Positions 7,691-14,723 of a stretch of DNA of 22,231 bases are shown here, piece by piece. The position numbers were made by a program, and so were the translations under genes. The notes below the pieces were generated by a model. The model was not told the DNA's origin, made no database searches, and was given only the letters and a program-made list of their open reading frames with translations. Numbering within the stretch: the stretch's first letter is position 1; each line of letters opens with the position of its first letter. This DNA is from a virus: the IMG/VR virus record IMGVR_UViG_3300028027_000260, positions 1 to 22,231 of that record. One strand, given 5' to 3'.

Positions 7691-9331
7691 TTAAACTGTT
7701 TTACCTTGTTTGATGTATACATCGATACGCTGTACTGACAGAGGACTGTCATCAATGTCTGTTTCTAATCCAATCTGCATTACTGTACCTTGACCACCAG
7801 CATGTGTAATGAACTTATCTAATACAATACCTGAACTATATTCTGCATCATTGTACTCAGTAAACCCAGGAACAGTATCTACTTTAGTGTTGTTGTATTC
7901 AAAAGATACAGCAGCACCTAGTTGACGTGTAGCAGCAAAGTACTGATCTTTATAATCAAAGCCCCACTTAACAGCTACTGCTTGGTTAGAACCACCAATC
8001 ACAACCATGTTAATTTTCTTAAGAAGTTTTAACTTAGTGGGTGCATCAAAGTCAAAGTAGTTAGTATAGTACTGGAATCGATATGTAGTGGTATCGTCTT
8101 TGTATGTACCGTACTTACCGATGTATCCTGGCTTACCTATGAGTAGCTCTTTAGCCTGAGTAATACAGAAAGACTTAGGTTCAATATGATCCCAGATAGT
8201 AACCCTAGCTGATCCATCTTGCAATGCACCACGAGTATCAAAGCAATACACATACTTAGTAGTAGGTAGAGACAACAAATAGAATGCTTCTCTATCAAAG
8301 TAAATGCTTTTAATGTTTGCTACTGTTTCAGAGTCTACGTTAGCCATAAGGTCATCACGAACATTCTTAGACAAGTCACGCATAGGTAATGACTTCTCTT
8401 GGATGATACGCTGTAAGCTACGAACACCTGAATCAGACAAGAAGATAATATCTGTACCAATATTCTGTACTGAGTCACGAGCAATACAGCCTGTGTTATA
8501 GATAATATCCTGCAATACTAAGCTACTGGTGTCTATGGGGTTAGCATAGATAGCAATGTTCTTACGACCAAATATAATTAAAAATCCATTGTGCGCTGCC
8601 ATAGCAACGATAGGGTCTCCGTTAGGGAACACTTCTTGTAGGTTTAAGAAACCAGCAGAGCCAGTAGTAAAGTCTGAGCCACGAAGTAAGTCACTAAAGT
8701 ATACAGTCTGTGTATCACCAACAATATCACCCATCCAGATACGACCAAAAGCAGATAAGACTGTGTTTGGTTTAAAGGTAGAAGAGCTGTGATTAGCTGG
8801 TAATGTACCAATGTCTGCTACTTGTTGGAATCCAAATGTACCTGAGTCATGGTCATGAGGGTCTCCACCAGAGACAGGTAACTCATGATACACTAAAGCA
8901 GGATGTCCAGCCTGTACTAAGTAAGCATGAGGCTGGAAGTCATTAGCATCGCCATATGACATAGCTGCTGCTTGCCAGTTGTTAGCAGTAATGGTGTAAG
9001 TAATGTTAGCTGAGTTAGCAGCATTGCGAACTAGCTTCTGTGTTAATGTAGTACGACCAGTGAATAGCTTGTTGTTACCAGCAGAGATGATGGTATTAGC
9101 ACCGCCATCAACCAGTTCAAACATCAGTTCAACAGCAGCAGAACCTAAGTCAGTATTGACAGCATTAACCTTAGACCAACCCCTACGAGCACCGATACGA
9201 CCTGCCTTATCAATGATACAATTCTGAGCCTTGAGAGCAAAGCCAGAAGACAAGGTAACAGAGCTATCTTGTGTGTTTAAACCGTAGAAGCCAGGAGCTG
9301 CGATAGACGCAGTAGTCATTGGACTAGCCAT
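7691..9331 (-). CDS. Tail nozzle protein (tail tubular protein B-like)
   Basis: This 546-aa protein begins with GFYGLNTQDSSVTL and continues to RIGARRGWSKV at about 45-55, the pattern of podovirus tail nozzle proteins of the T7 gp12 type. The rest is long beta-rich sequence that fits a propeller-like nozzle. It is shorter than T7 gp12 but within the range seen in aquatic podophages. The nozzle docks below the adaptor ring and forms the distal tail channel. The gene directly follows the adaptor gene with a one-base overlap, the same order as T7 genes 11 and 12. Assignment rests on the N-terminal motif, size and order. Confidence 0.85.
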   Translation of the reverse strand: MASPMTTASIAAPGFYGLNTQDSSVTLSSGFALKAQNCIIDKAGRIGARRGWSKVNAVNTDLGSAAVELMFELVDGGANTIISAGNNKLFTGRTTLTQKLVRNAANSANITYTITANNWQAAAMSYGDANDFQPHAYLVQAGHPALVYHELPVSGGDPHDHDSGTFGFQQVADIGTLPANHSSSTFKPNTVLSAFGRIWMGDIVGDTQTVYFSDLLRGSDFTTGSAGFLNLQEVFPNGDPIVAMAAHNGFLIIFGRKNIAIYANPIDTSSLVLQDIIYNTGCIARDSVQNIGTDIIFLSDSGVRSLQRIIQEKSLPMRDLSKNVRDDLMANVDSETVANIKSIYFDREAFYLLSLPTTKYVYCFDTRGALQDGSARVTIWDHIEPKSFCITQAKELLIGKPGYIGKYGTYKDDTTTYRFQYYTNYFDFDAPTKLKLLKKINMVVIGGSNQAVAVKWGFDYKDQYFAATRQLGAAVSFEYNNTKVDTVPGFTEYNDAEYSSGIVLDKFITHAGGQGTVMQIGLETDIDDSPLSVQRIDVYIKQGKTV

Positions 9332-9978
9332 TAGACGCTAATCCATTGTGCTTCTTCTGGGTGGCGACTAGATTCATTAGCGATGTGGTCTCCTAATGAT
9401 TCCTTGTATAGGGTGTACATCTCAGCAGAAGCCATACCACCATCTTCTCCACGCTCAGCCAATGCCTTAGCAGTAGCTAAGAAGATAACTGGTTCATCAG
9501 GAACTAGGAGTTTATCACTATCAAATCGAAGAGGATCTTGAGGCTGTACGATGTTAAACCGTATGTCATATGCAGCGTCAGGGATAGGATAGATGTCTAC
9601 CTGAGTATCTCCTTCAGGACTAAAACCATTAAAGTTAAAGTACTTAGGAGCACCACGCTGAGCAGTAGAATTAAGGAACAGGTTGTTCATCTCAGATGTG
9701 CTACGATACTCCATGAAGCAGTTACTGGTATCGTTAATAACATCTAATACCCTGAAGCGTACACCTGCGCCTACAAGAACATAGTTGAATAACTGAGGGG
9801 AAGTTACAGCAGATAAGGTAACACACAGGCTATTCCAGTTGTAAGCATCTTCAACAGAACGCTGTGCATCAACAACATACTTAGCTATTAATTTAGAATA
9901 AGTTGTATCACCGACTGAGGTGACTTCATTCTCACGCAGTCTGATTAAAACATCGTTTACGATTTCTAGAAATGTCAT
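9331..9978 (-). CDS. Tail adaptor / gatekeeper (tail tubular protein A-like)
   Basis: This 215-aa protein begins MTFLEIVNDVLIRLREN, with a helical N-terminal half, DAQRSVEDAYNWNSL at about 37-51, and a beta-rich middle ending in DIYPIPDAAYDIRFN. The last third, with ATAKALAERGEDGG, is again helical. This matches the T7 gp11-type adaptor, a dodecameric ring that binds the portal after packaging and carries the nozzle. It has its own promoter 25 bases upstream (see 10003-10031) and AAGG about 8 bases before the ATG as ribosome site. It is the first gene of the tail block and overlaps the nozzle gene by one base. Confidence 0.88.
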   Translation of the reverse strand: MTFLEIVNDVLIRLRENEVTSVGDTTYSKLIAKYVVDAQRSVEDAYNWNSLCVTLSAVTSPQLFNYVLVGAGVRFRVLDVINDTSNCFMEYRSTSEMNNLFLNSTAQRGAPKYFNFNGFSPEGDTQVDIYPIPDAAYDIRFNIVQPQDPLRFDSDKLLVPDEPVIFLATAKALAERGEDGGMASAEMYTLYKESLGDHIANESSRHPEEAQWISV

Positions 9979-10002
9979 TATACAACCTTATAAGTATTAA
10001 AT

Positions 10003-10031
10003 ATTATACCACATATTGGTACAAAAGTCAA
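10003..10031 (-). promoter_or_regulatory. Sigma70-type promoter before the tail adaptor gene
   Basis: On the minus strand TTGACT (10026-10031) is followed by a 17-base spacer and a consensus TATAAT (10003-10008). Transcription would start near 9996, giving a leader of about 18 bases before the adaptor ATG. It shares the core TGTGGTATAATATTTA exactly with the promoter at 17556-17584. It would let host RNA polymerase transcribe the tail, internal-virion and lysis genes independently of the head genes. The boxes are seen directly; activity is inferred. Confidence 0.75.
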
Positions 10032-10040
10032 CTATTATTT

Positions 10041-10286
10041 TTAGCAATCCCACTTCTTGAGTGCCAGGGCTTTACGAGTTGGTCTTCCCTTCTCATCCTT
10101 CATAGCCCCTTTAACACCACTCATACGAGCACAGAAGGACTTACGACGACCAGCTGCTTTAGGGGATTTCTTAGCCTCAGCAGCAGACACAGGAGGCTTC
10201 AGGTTCGATCCAGTCTTCTTGTTATAGTAGTCTCTACCTTTCTGGTTAAGACCCCCTTCAGGGTTCTGGAATGCTTTCTTAGGCAT
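10041..10286 (-). CDS. Basic mini-protein (81 aa), conserved phage family (DUF6321-like)
   Basis: This 81-aa protein starts MPKKAFQNPEGGLNQKGRDY, contains SAAEAKKSPKAAGRRKSFCARM in the middle (about 34-55) and ends GRPTRKALALKKWDC. By my count it has 22 Lys/Arg against 6 Asp/Glu. The pattern NQKGRDYYN, KSFCARM and RPTRKALALKKWDC recurs in many phage small proteins of unknown function; the family number is from memory. It overlaps the preceding basic mini-gene by one base (TAATG). A nucleic-acid-associated or packaged role is plausible from charge but unproven. Two cysteines (about 52 and 81) are too few for a zinc site. Confidence 0.8.
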   Translation of the reverse strand: MPKKAFQNPEGGLNQKGRDYYNKKTGSNLKPPVSAAEAKKSPKAAGRRKSFCARMSGVKGAMKDEKGRPTRKALALKKWDC

Positions 10287-10441
10287 TACTTCCTCTTCTT
10301 TGCTGTCTTAGCAGCATCTTTAAAGTCCTTAGCACTAGGAGCACCTTTGCTACCTACCTTACGCATCTTCTCACCAGAGCCAGCCTTGATACGAGCTTTC
10401 TTGGCAGCGATGTTGGAATATAAACCTGGCTTAGTAGCCAC
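10286..10441 (-). CDS. Basic mini-protein (51 aa), GTG start
   Basis: This 51-codon frame starts at GTG (10439-10441) and ends with TAA at 10286-10288, whose last base is shared with the next gene's ATG. The product contains KPGLYSNIAAKKARIKAGSG, EKMRKVGSKGAPSAKDFKDA and a KTAKKRK tail, a pattern I recognise from small phage proteins of unknown function. It has about 16 basic and 3 acidic residues. No in-frame ATG precedes the conserved part; the only internal ATG (the M of EKMRK) would remove half of it, so GTG is the likely start. It overlaps the upstream mini-gene by 11 bases. The C-terminal coding stretch is certain; the exact start is less so. Confidence 0.7.
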   Translation of the reverse strand: MATKPGLYSNIAAKKARIKAGSGEKMRKVGSKGAPSAKDFKDAAKTAKKRK

Positions 10442-10574
10442 GCATTGACCCCATCTTCTTAGCTGGTTTAGCTTTAGGAGTAGTCATCTTTGCTCCTGTT
10501 TTCATAGCATACGACTTAGCTTCTTTCTTACCTTTAGCAGTGTAAGGGAACTTCTTGTCTTTGACCATTGGCAT
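10431..10574 (-). CDS. Basic mini-protein (47 aa), MPMVKDKKFPYTAKGK family
   Basis: This 47-codon gene starts at an ATG at 10572-10574 preceded by AAGGAAGTAATC, a good ribosome site, and ends with TAA at 10431-10433. The product starts MPMVKDKKFPYTAKGKKEAK, followed by SYAMKTGAKM and a Pro/Lys tail ending MRGY. It has about 14 basic and 2 acidic residues. The MPMVK-KFPYTAKGK opening is a recurrent small phage protein without known function. It lies 2 bases after the stop of the preceding mini-gene and overlaps the next one, consistent with a co-translated cassette. Confidence 0.75.
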   Translation of the reverse strand: MPMVKDKKFPYTAKGKKEAKSYAMKTGAKMTTPKAKPAKKMGSMRGY

Positions 10575-10576
10575 GA

Positions 10577-10723
10577 TTACTTCCTTTTCTTTGGTTGTGG
10601 TTTAGATTGTCCAGCCTTACTTAAAGCAATAGCGATGGCTTGTTTCTGAGGTTTGCCAGACTTCATCTCTTTACGGATGTTAGCTGAAATAACCTTGTCT
10701 GACTTACCTGATTTAAGTGGCAT
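10577..10723 (-). CDS. Basic mini-protein (48 aa), DUF6496-like
   Basis: This 48-codon gene starts at an ATG at 10721-10723 with TAAGGA 5-10 bases upstream and stops at 10577-10579. The product reads MPLKSGKSDKVISANIRKEM, then KSGKPQKQAIAIALSKAGQS and a KPQPKKRK tail. The sequence I-KEMK-GKPQKQA-AIAL is the hallmark of a widespread small phage and bacterial protein family (DUF6496 by memory) that has no established function. It has about 14 basic and 2 acidic residues. It is the first of four consecutive basic mini-genes between the head accessory genes and the tail adaptor. Confidence 0.78.
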   Translation of the reverse strand: MPLKSGKSDKVISANIRKEMKSGKPQKQAIAIALSKAGQSKPQPKKRK

Positions 10724-10731
10724 AGTTGTCC

Positions 10732-11082
10732 TTAATATTGTTGATACTGTACTGGCGAGGTTGTTTCTAATTCAAAGGTACAGATAGCTGAACAGTCTGC
10801 ACCTGCTTCAACCAATAACCGTATTTCATCACCTTCTTCAAGAGCGATATAAGCACCACCGTCAAACTTTAAGAATGTCTTAGCTGCTAACGGATAATCC
10901 TCAACAATAGACACTTCAGTGTTATTGCTTTTATCATACCAATACGCTGTAAAGTTCTTAGCAGAAGCGGTGTGATTTGACGCAAAGAGTAAATTAAACT
11001 TTGCTACTTGTCTTGTCGGAACAGTAAACACTGTTGTCTTGACAGTAGGAGTTAAATTAATACCGACGGATACTGGTCTCAT
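10732..11082 (-). CDS. Small beta-rich virion accessory protein (116 aa), unknown
   Basis: This 116-aa protein has the look of a single beta-sandwich: MRPVSVGINLTPTVKTTVFT, then AKFNLLFASNHTASAKNFTAYW, and EEGDEIRLLVEAGADCSAI near the end (pieces at about 1-20, 27-48 and 82-100). Alternating hydrophobic residues and absence of helical stretches support this. Similar short phage proteins near capsid or fibre genes are often virion components, for example decoration or fibre-tip proteins. No catalytic residues are seen. It follows the 68-aa membrane protein by 3 bases and precedes the basic cassette by 8. Function is not established. Confidence 0.65.
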   Translation of the reverse strand: MRPVSVGINLTPTVKTTVFTVPTRQVAKFNLLFASNHTASAKNFTAYWYDKSNNTEVSIVEDYPLAAKTFLKFDGGAYIALEEGDEIRLLVEAGADCSAICTFELETTSPVQYQQY

Positions 11083-11085
11083 AGT

Positions 11086-11292
11086 TTACTTTTTAAACAC
11101 TAACTCAGTCATGTAGCTGATGAACGCACCAGCAACAGAAGCAACTCCCATCAAAGCCCATAGAGAACCTTTACTGCGTTCAGCCATAGCAACTAGCTTT
11201 TTAATGTCTACTTCTAAAGCATCTACTTTACGCTCTAGGTTGTCTACGGACTGTACCAGCTTACCGTACTCTACAGGGTTGATGTCGTTCAT
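11086..11292 (-). CDS. Small coiled-coil plus C-terminal membrane-anchor protein (XhlA/holin-like)
   Basis: This 68-aa protein has a heptad-like N-terminal helix (about 9-38, with YGKLVQSVDNLERKVDALEV) followed by one hydrophobic segment at about 43-60 and a short basic tail, FKK. This matches the build of XhlA-type hemolysin or holin accessory proteins and of some phage spanin or superinfection proteins. It would be anchored in the inner membrane. It sits among virion accessory genes, 9.7 kb upstream of the holin-endolysin pair, so a lysis role is uncertain. Start is supported by short spacing to its neighbour (2 bases after the 158-aa gene). Confidence 0.65.
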   Translation of the reverse strand: MNDINPVEYGKLVQSVDNLERKVDALEVDIKKLVAMAERSKGSLWALMGVASVAGAFISYMTELVFKK

Positions 11293-11294
11293 AA

Positions 11295-11771
11295 TTAAGC
11301 AATTCTATAAGTGGTGAAAGTATTGGCAGCAGTCTTGCGAGTTCTGAAGGTGGCTGAGGTAGTAATAGCAAGCATCCCTGAGCCAACAAGAGTATTGCCT
11401 GTACCGCCAGAAACAGTAACAACTCCAACTGCTGAACCTGTATTAACAATGCTCCAGTCAAATGATTGGTCAACTAAAAGAAAACCACCCAAGACACCAG
11501 CGTCTGTTAATGTTCCTGTTGGCAAAGTAAATGCGACTGCCGTTGCGCTGTTGGTTGTAATGATTCCAGTTAATAACTGAGCAATAGTTAAAGTAGTAGA
11601 TGCGTTAATTGCTGACGGAGTCGGTTGAATTGCAAATACATTGCTTATGTTCTGCAAGTTAGAAACTGTACCGCCAGTAATAATTACAGCGTTAGCATCT
11701 TGAAATGCTAAAGTACCTAAGTCACCATTGCTAGGCACCTGATTCGGTTTGTTTCCAATTAAACTCGGCAT
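11295..11771 (-). CDS. Virion/fibre-associated beta-rich protein (158 aa)
   Basis: This 158-aa protein begins MPSLIGNKPNQVPSNGDLGT, followed by LAFQDANAVIITGGTVSNL, a segment commonly found in phage fibre and tail-spike proteins just before a receptor-facing head. The remainder (about 60-158) alternates Thr, Ser, Val and Gly with many TGS and VTVSGG steps, suggesting a beta-sandwich with no helices. It overlaps the 112-aa gene by one base (TAATG). I infer a structural role on the particle surface, probably working with the 837-aa fibre encoded upstream. Confidence 0.65.
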   Translation of the reverse strand: MPSLIGNKPNQVPSNGDLGTLAFQDANAVIITGGTVSNLQNISNVFAIQPTPSAINASTTLTIAQLLTGIITTNSATAVAFTLPTGTLTDAGVLGGFLLVDQSFDWSIVNTGSAVGVVTVSGGTGNTLVGSGMLAITTSATFRTRKTAANTFTTYRIA

Positions 11772-12109
11772 TATTTATCTCCAGCCCACACACGGCGGGG
11801 GTTTGTTGGTGTAACAGCGTAAGCATCCAGCTCTGGAGCTTGTGCGCTGTGTCGAATGTTTACATGGTAGCCATCGAGTGCAACCATGACTGGTACTTCC
11901 ATCTCATCAACTGTTTCTACTGCACCAGTTGGATTGTAGATAGTGCCGATGATGTCGATGTTGTCGTAGTTAGGCTTGTCCATCCACTCTGTAGCTACTG
12001 GTGGCTCATCCATTGCAACAACTTCACTCCACGCAGTAGGGACTTTGGTGTACAGAACAGAGTTGGCTTGTGCCTCGTCTGTGAATTTTAAGTATTTATC
12101 AAAGTACAT
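11771..12109 (-). CDS. Fibre-linked hypothetical protein (112 aa)
   Basis: This 112-aa protein begins MYFDKYLKFTDEAQANSVLY and ends with PVMVALDGYHVNIRHSA and PTNPRRVWAGDK. The LDGYHVN-R ending followed by PRRVWAG is a conserved pattern in short phage proteins encoded beside tail-fibre genes. It is soluble, mixed alpha/beta, with no signal or membrane segment. The gene follows the 837-aa fibre gene by 9 bases, with GGAACAG as its ribosome site. It could be a fibre-assembly or virion component; I cannot decide which. Confidence 0.65.
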   Translation of the reverse strand: MYFDKYLKFTDEAQANSVLYTKVPTAWSEVVAMDEPPVATEWMDKPNYDNIDIIGTIYNPTGAVETVDEMEVPVMVALDGYHVNIRHSAQAPELDAYAVTPTNPRRVWAGDK

Positions 12110-12118
12110 ATCTGTTCC

Positions 12119-14632
12119 TTAGATAGTGGTAAGCGATTGGATTTCGGCATTGGTAAGCTGCTTGGCATAATAGGCAATCTTACGAACTGTGCCGTTGACA
12201 GCGGTTGGGTTTGAGCCAGTATTGTATGTACCAATTAGCAACTGAGTATTAGCTGGTGCGTTGGTAAGTCCATTAGCAGTAACCACAGTTCCTCCATTGT
12301 TGACAACGGCATCTGTACCAGCTACTTTATATGAGAAACTAGCCTTTATATTTCCCGCTGTTCCCAATGAATTTGTACTAACAATAGTTGAACCAGCAAC
12401 CCCATTAAGCCTTCTAAGAGCTGCTATTCCAGTAGTTGATGCAAAAATACTAAACCATTGCTGTGATAGTGGGTTGTCTGTTAATGTTGCTAGTCCAGCA
12501 CTTACACTTGCAGATGCCTTATAGTTAGCTTCAGCATACAAAGTACCCTCATCAGCTCTATACCAGCTACTAAAGTTAGTACCAGTCATGCTTGCTGCAT
12601 CAGCACTACGAGTTACCTGAGAAGCCACAGTAGGAATATAGCTAGTAGCGAATGAGCCAGCCTCTAGTTGTGCGCCCCAGATGTAGATGCCTGAGTAGCC
12701 ATCGCCTGTGTATGAGCTAGAGTTATTACCAGTTGCAAGCAACAAGCTACCGCTTAGTGAACCGCCAACAGTCGTTGTAGCTGTAAAAGAACACCTATAC
12801 CACCCATTACCAACAAGAGTTATTGTTGCTGTTCCATTAGTTTGCGTTCCTAAACTTCCAGTTGATAAATCAAACCAAGCTCTTGTTGTTGTTCCAAAAG
12901 GAGTAGAAGTTAATTGAATATTAAGCCAACTTCTTTCTGATGCTTTAGCATAAACAGTAAAAGTGTATGCAGTTGTAGCAGATGATGTTATTGCAGTTAC
13001 AAAAGTAGTATGCGTATTAGTAGCTGTAGTATCTTCAACTAACTTATCACCATTTAAAGTGCCATCAGGAGAGATAATAGTATTTGATGTAATGCTTGCT
13101 CTGGTTTTAGTCCAAGCCGCATTTGCAAAATCATCAGAATAAATATTTAGATTAGTCCTCTGCTCCTCAATCTCTAACCCTAAACTCTCACCTGTAACTG
13201 GATTGTGTTCAAAGCGAGCTACTCCAGCAGCAGCAGTTTGCAGAGCTGGGATGTAGTTAGTGATAGGTGCAGTAGTGGTAACTGTGTATGCAGATACTGC
13301 GCTACGCTGTTCGAGCTGTGCGCCCCAGATAAATACATTTGCATCAACACTTCCTGCAAAAGATTCAACAAGTACTGCTGTACTTGTTGTAATACAGGTT
13401 ATAAAAACACTTCCTGATGCTGTACTGGTGGGGGTATCAAAAATAGCACATCTCCACCAACCATTACCAGCATCAGTAATAGAGGCTGATGATACTCCTG
13501 CTCCAGTTAAAGTGACAGAGCCTGTAGAGATGTTAAAGTTTGCATAAGCGTTTGAGCCAAATGGAGTTGCAGTAAAACCAAGCTGGATAAAATCTCTTGC
13601 TGATGCTCCTGTTCCTTTTTTTACATAAACTGAATAGATATAAGGAAGTCCAGAAGTAAAAGTAGAGTTTGTTTGAATGATATAGTGAGCAGCTGTTGTG
13701 GCAGTTTCAGTTAAAGTTTCAGCAGTGGTTGTGCCGTCTGGGGCTGTTGTAGAGTTTGCCGTGACTATGGCACTTACCTTTGGCCAAGCAGCATTGTCAA
13801 ACTCTTGTGAGTAGATAAACAAATTCTCCTCAGCCTTAGCTACAGTCTTGCCATCATAGTAAGTACCAGTAGATGCTCTTGTGAAAGTAATGCGTGGGTC
13901 TAAGGTCTTAGTGTTAGCAAAGTCTAAGAGTAGGCTTGGGCGAACTGAGTGACGAACTGGTTCGTTTCCTAGAGCTACAGCGGATGCAGCAGCAGCACTA
14001 GCGCTTGCTGAGGTAGCAGAGCCAGCAGCAGCGGTGGCACTACTCGCAGCAGCGGTAGCGTTAGCGGATGCGTTCTGAATCGCTACGATGTTGGCAGCGT
14101 TCTGGTTAATGTTTGCAATGTTTGTAGCGTTAGTGTTTACATTGGCTATCGAACCTGCAACGGTTGTCACATTGGCATTATTTGTAGCTACAGTCGTGAC
14201 ATTGCTAGAGATACCAGCAACAGTTGTGACATTAGCGGATATACCTGCTACGGTATTGATGTTAGCTTCGTTGGCGTTTACTGCGTTGACATTGGCAATG
14301 TTGTTACCGACTGCATTGACGTTAGCAATGTTAGTAGCAACTGTACCAATTGTGTCAGTGCCTTGTAAGTCAGCAGCAACAACAATAAATCCAGCGTCTG
14401 TAAGTACTGCTTCTGCTGCAGCTTCGGCAGTTTCAGCGTTAGTTTCTGCTAATTCAGCATTAGTCTCTGCAAGCTCTGCAGCTACTTTGGCTGCTAAGGC
14501 AGAGGCAGCACTGGCTGCTGCTTGACCTGCAGAAGCGTTGGCTGCGTCTGCAAAGCTATCTGCTAAGGCTGCTGCGTTGGAAGCGTCTGCTGTAGCATCA
14601 CCAGCTCCACCTTCACCTCGGTATATCGCCAT
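12119..14632 (-). CDS. Large fibre protein with duplicated carbohydrate-binding-like domains (837 aa)
   Basis: Domain order can be read directly. Residues 1-80 are Ala-rich helix with ELAETNAE repeats. Residues about 98-190 hold short Asn/Val repeats of the type NIANVNAV and NVTTVAGI, as in trimeric fibre shafts. Residues 190-222 are an Ala/Ser stalk. A beta-sandwich at about 268-446 starts NLFIYSQEFDNAAW and ends IWGAQLE, and a second copy at about 494-665 starts NLNIYSDDFANAAW and ends IWGAQLEAGS. A LamG-like C-terminal domain at about 686-837 ends YYAKQLTNAEIQSL. Such proteins form trimeric fibres or head spikes that bind host glycans. The gene follows the capsid gene and a terminator-like hairpin. 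The ribosome site is AAGGAG, 7 bases before the ATG. Confidence 0.82.
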   Translation of the reverse strand: MAIYRGEGGAGDATADASNAAALADSFADAANASAGQAAASAASALAAKVAAELAETNAELAETNAETAEAAAEAVLTDAGFIVVAADLQGTDTIGTVATNIANVNAVGNNIANVNAVNANEANINTVAGISANVTTVAGISSNVTTVATNNANVTTVAGSIANVNTNATNIANINQNAANIVAIQNASANATAAASSATAAAGSATSASASAAAASAVALGNEPVRHSVRPSLLLDFANTKTLDPRITFTRASTGTYYDGKTVAKAEENLFIYSQEFDNAAWPKVSAIVTANSTTAPDGTTTAETLTETATTAAHYIIQTNSTFTSGLPYIYSVYVKKGTGASARDFIQLGFTATPFGSNAYANFNISTGSVTLTGAGVSSASITDAGNGWWRCAIFDTPTSTASGSVFITCITTSTAVLVESFAGSVDANVFIWGAQLEQRSAVSAYTVTTTAPITNYIPALQTAAAGVARFEHNPVTGESLGLEIEEQRTNLNIYSDDFANAAWTKTRASITSNTIISPDGTLNGDKLVEDTTATNTHTTFVTAITSSATTAYTFTVYAKASERSWLNIQLTSTPFGTTTRAWFDLSTGSLGTQTNGTATITLVGNGWYRCSFTATTTVGGSLSGSLLLATGNNSSSYTGDGYSGIYIWGAQLEAGSFATSYIPTVASQVTRSADAASMTGTNFSSWYRADEGTLYAEANYKASASVSAGLATLTDNPLSQQWFSIFASTTGIAALRRLNGVAGSTIVSTNSLGTAGNIKASFSYKVAGTDAVVNNGGTVVTANGLTNAPANTQLLIGTYNTGSNPTAVNGTVRKIAYYAKQLTNAEIQSLTTI
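14063..14341 (-). repeat. Short in-frame repeats encoding the fibre shaft
   Basis: Within the 837-aa fibre gene this stretch repeats short units encoding NIANVN, NVTTVAG and related peptides about ten times. The DNA copies are similar but not identical, as expected for a trimeric shaft built from short repeats. Confidence 0.7.
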
Positions 14633-14647
14633 TCATTTTCTCCTTGA

Positions 14648-14685
14648 CTTGTTTAAAGACTCTTATTAAAGAACCCTTAAACAAG
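14648..14685. repeat. Inverted repeat after the capsid gene
   Basis: CTTGTTTAA at 14648-14656 and its exact reverse complement TTAAACAAG at 14677-14685 form a 9-base-pair stem around a 20-base centre. The centre itself contains TCTT...AAGA, which could form a small inner stem. It lies next to the hairpin at 14688-14705 and may be part of the same RNA structure. Confidence 0.6.
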
Positions 14686-14705
14686 ACAGCCCTAATTAAA
14701 GGGCT
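14676..14705 (-). terminator. Terminator-like hairpin downstream of the major capsid gene
   Basis: On the minus strand AGCCCT, a 6-base AT loop and AGGGCT form a perfect 6-pair stem (14688-14705), followed by GTCTTGTTT. The stop of the capsid gene is 19 bases before. The T tract is broken, so it may be a partial terminator that lowers expression of the fibre genes relative to capsid, or a 3' end that stabilises capsid mRNA. Confidence 0.6.
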
Positions 14706-14723
14706 ATCCTGGTTACTTACTTC

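Noticed and set aside
14063-14341. Regularly spaced repeats that could suggest a CRISPR array
   Set aside because: The units are in frame, imperfect, lack unique spacers of constant length, and encode the fibre shaft peptides NIANVN and NVTTVAG.
14616-14639. Seven-codon mini-frame (MNGDIPR) starting 4 bases before the fibre ATG
   Set aside because: Its ATG is too close to the AAGGAG site; the second ATG has ideal spacing, so this is most likely chance.
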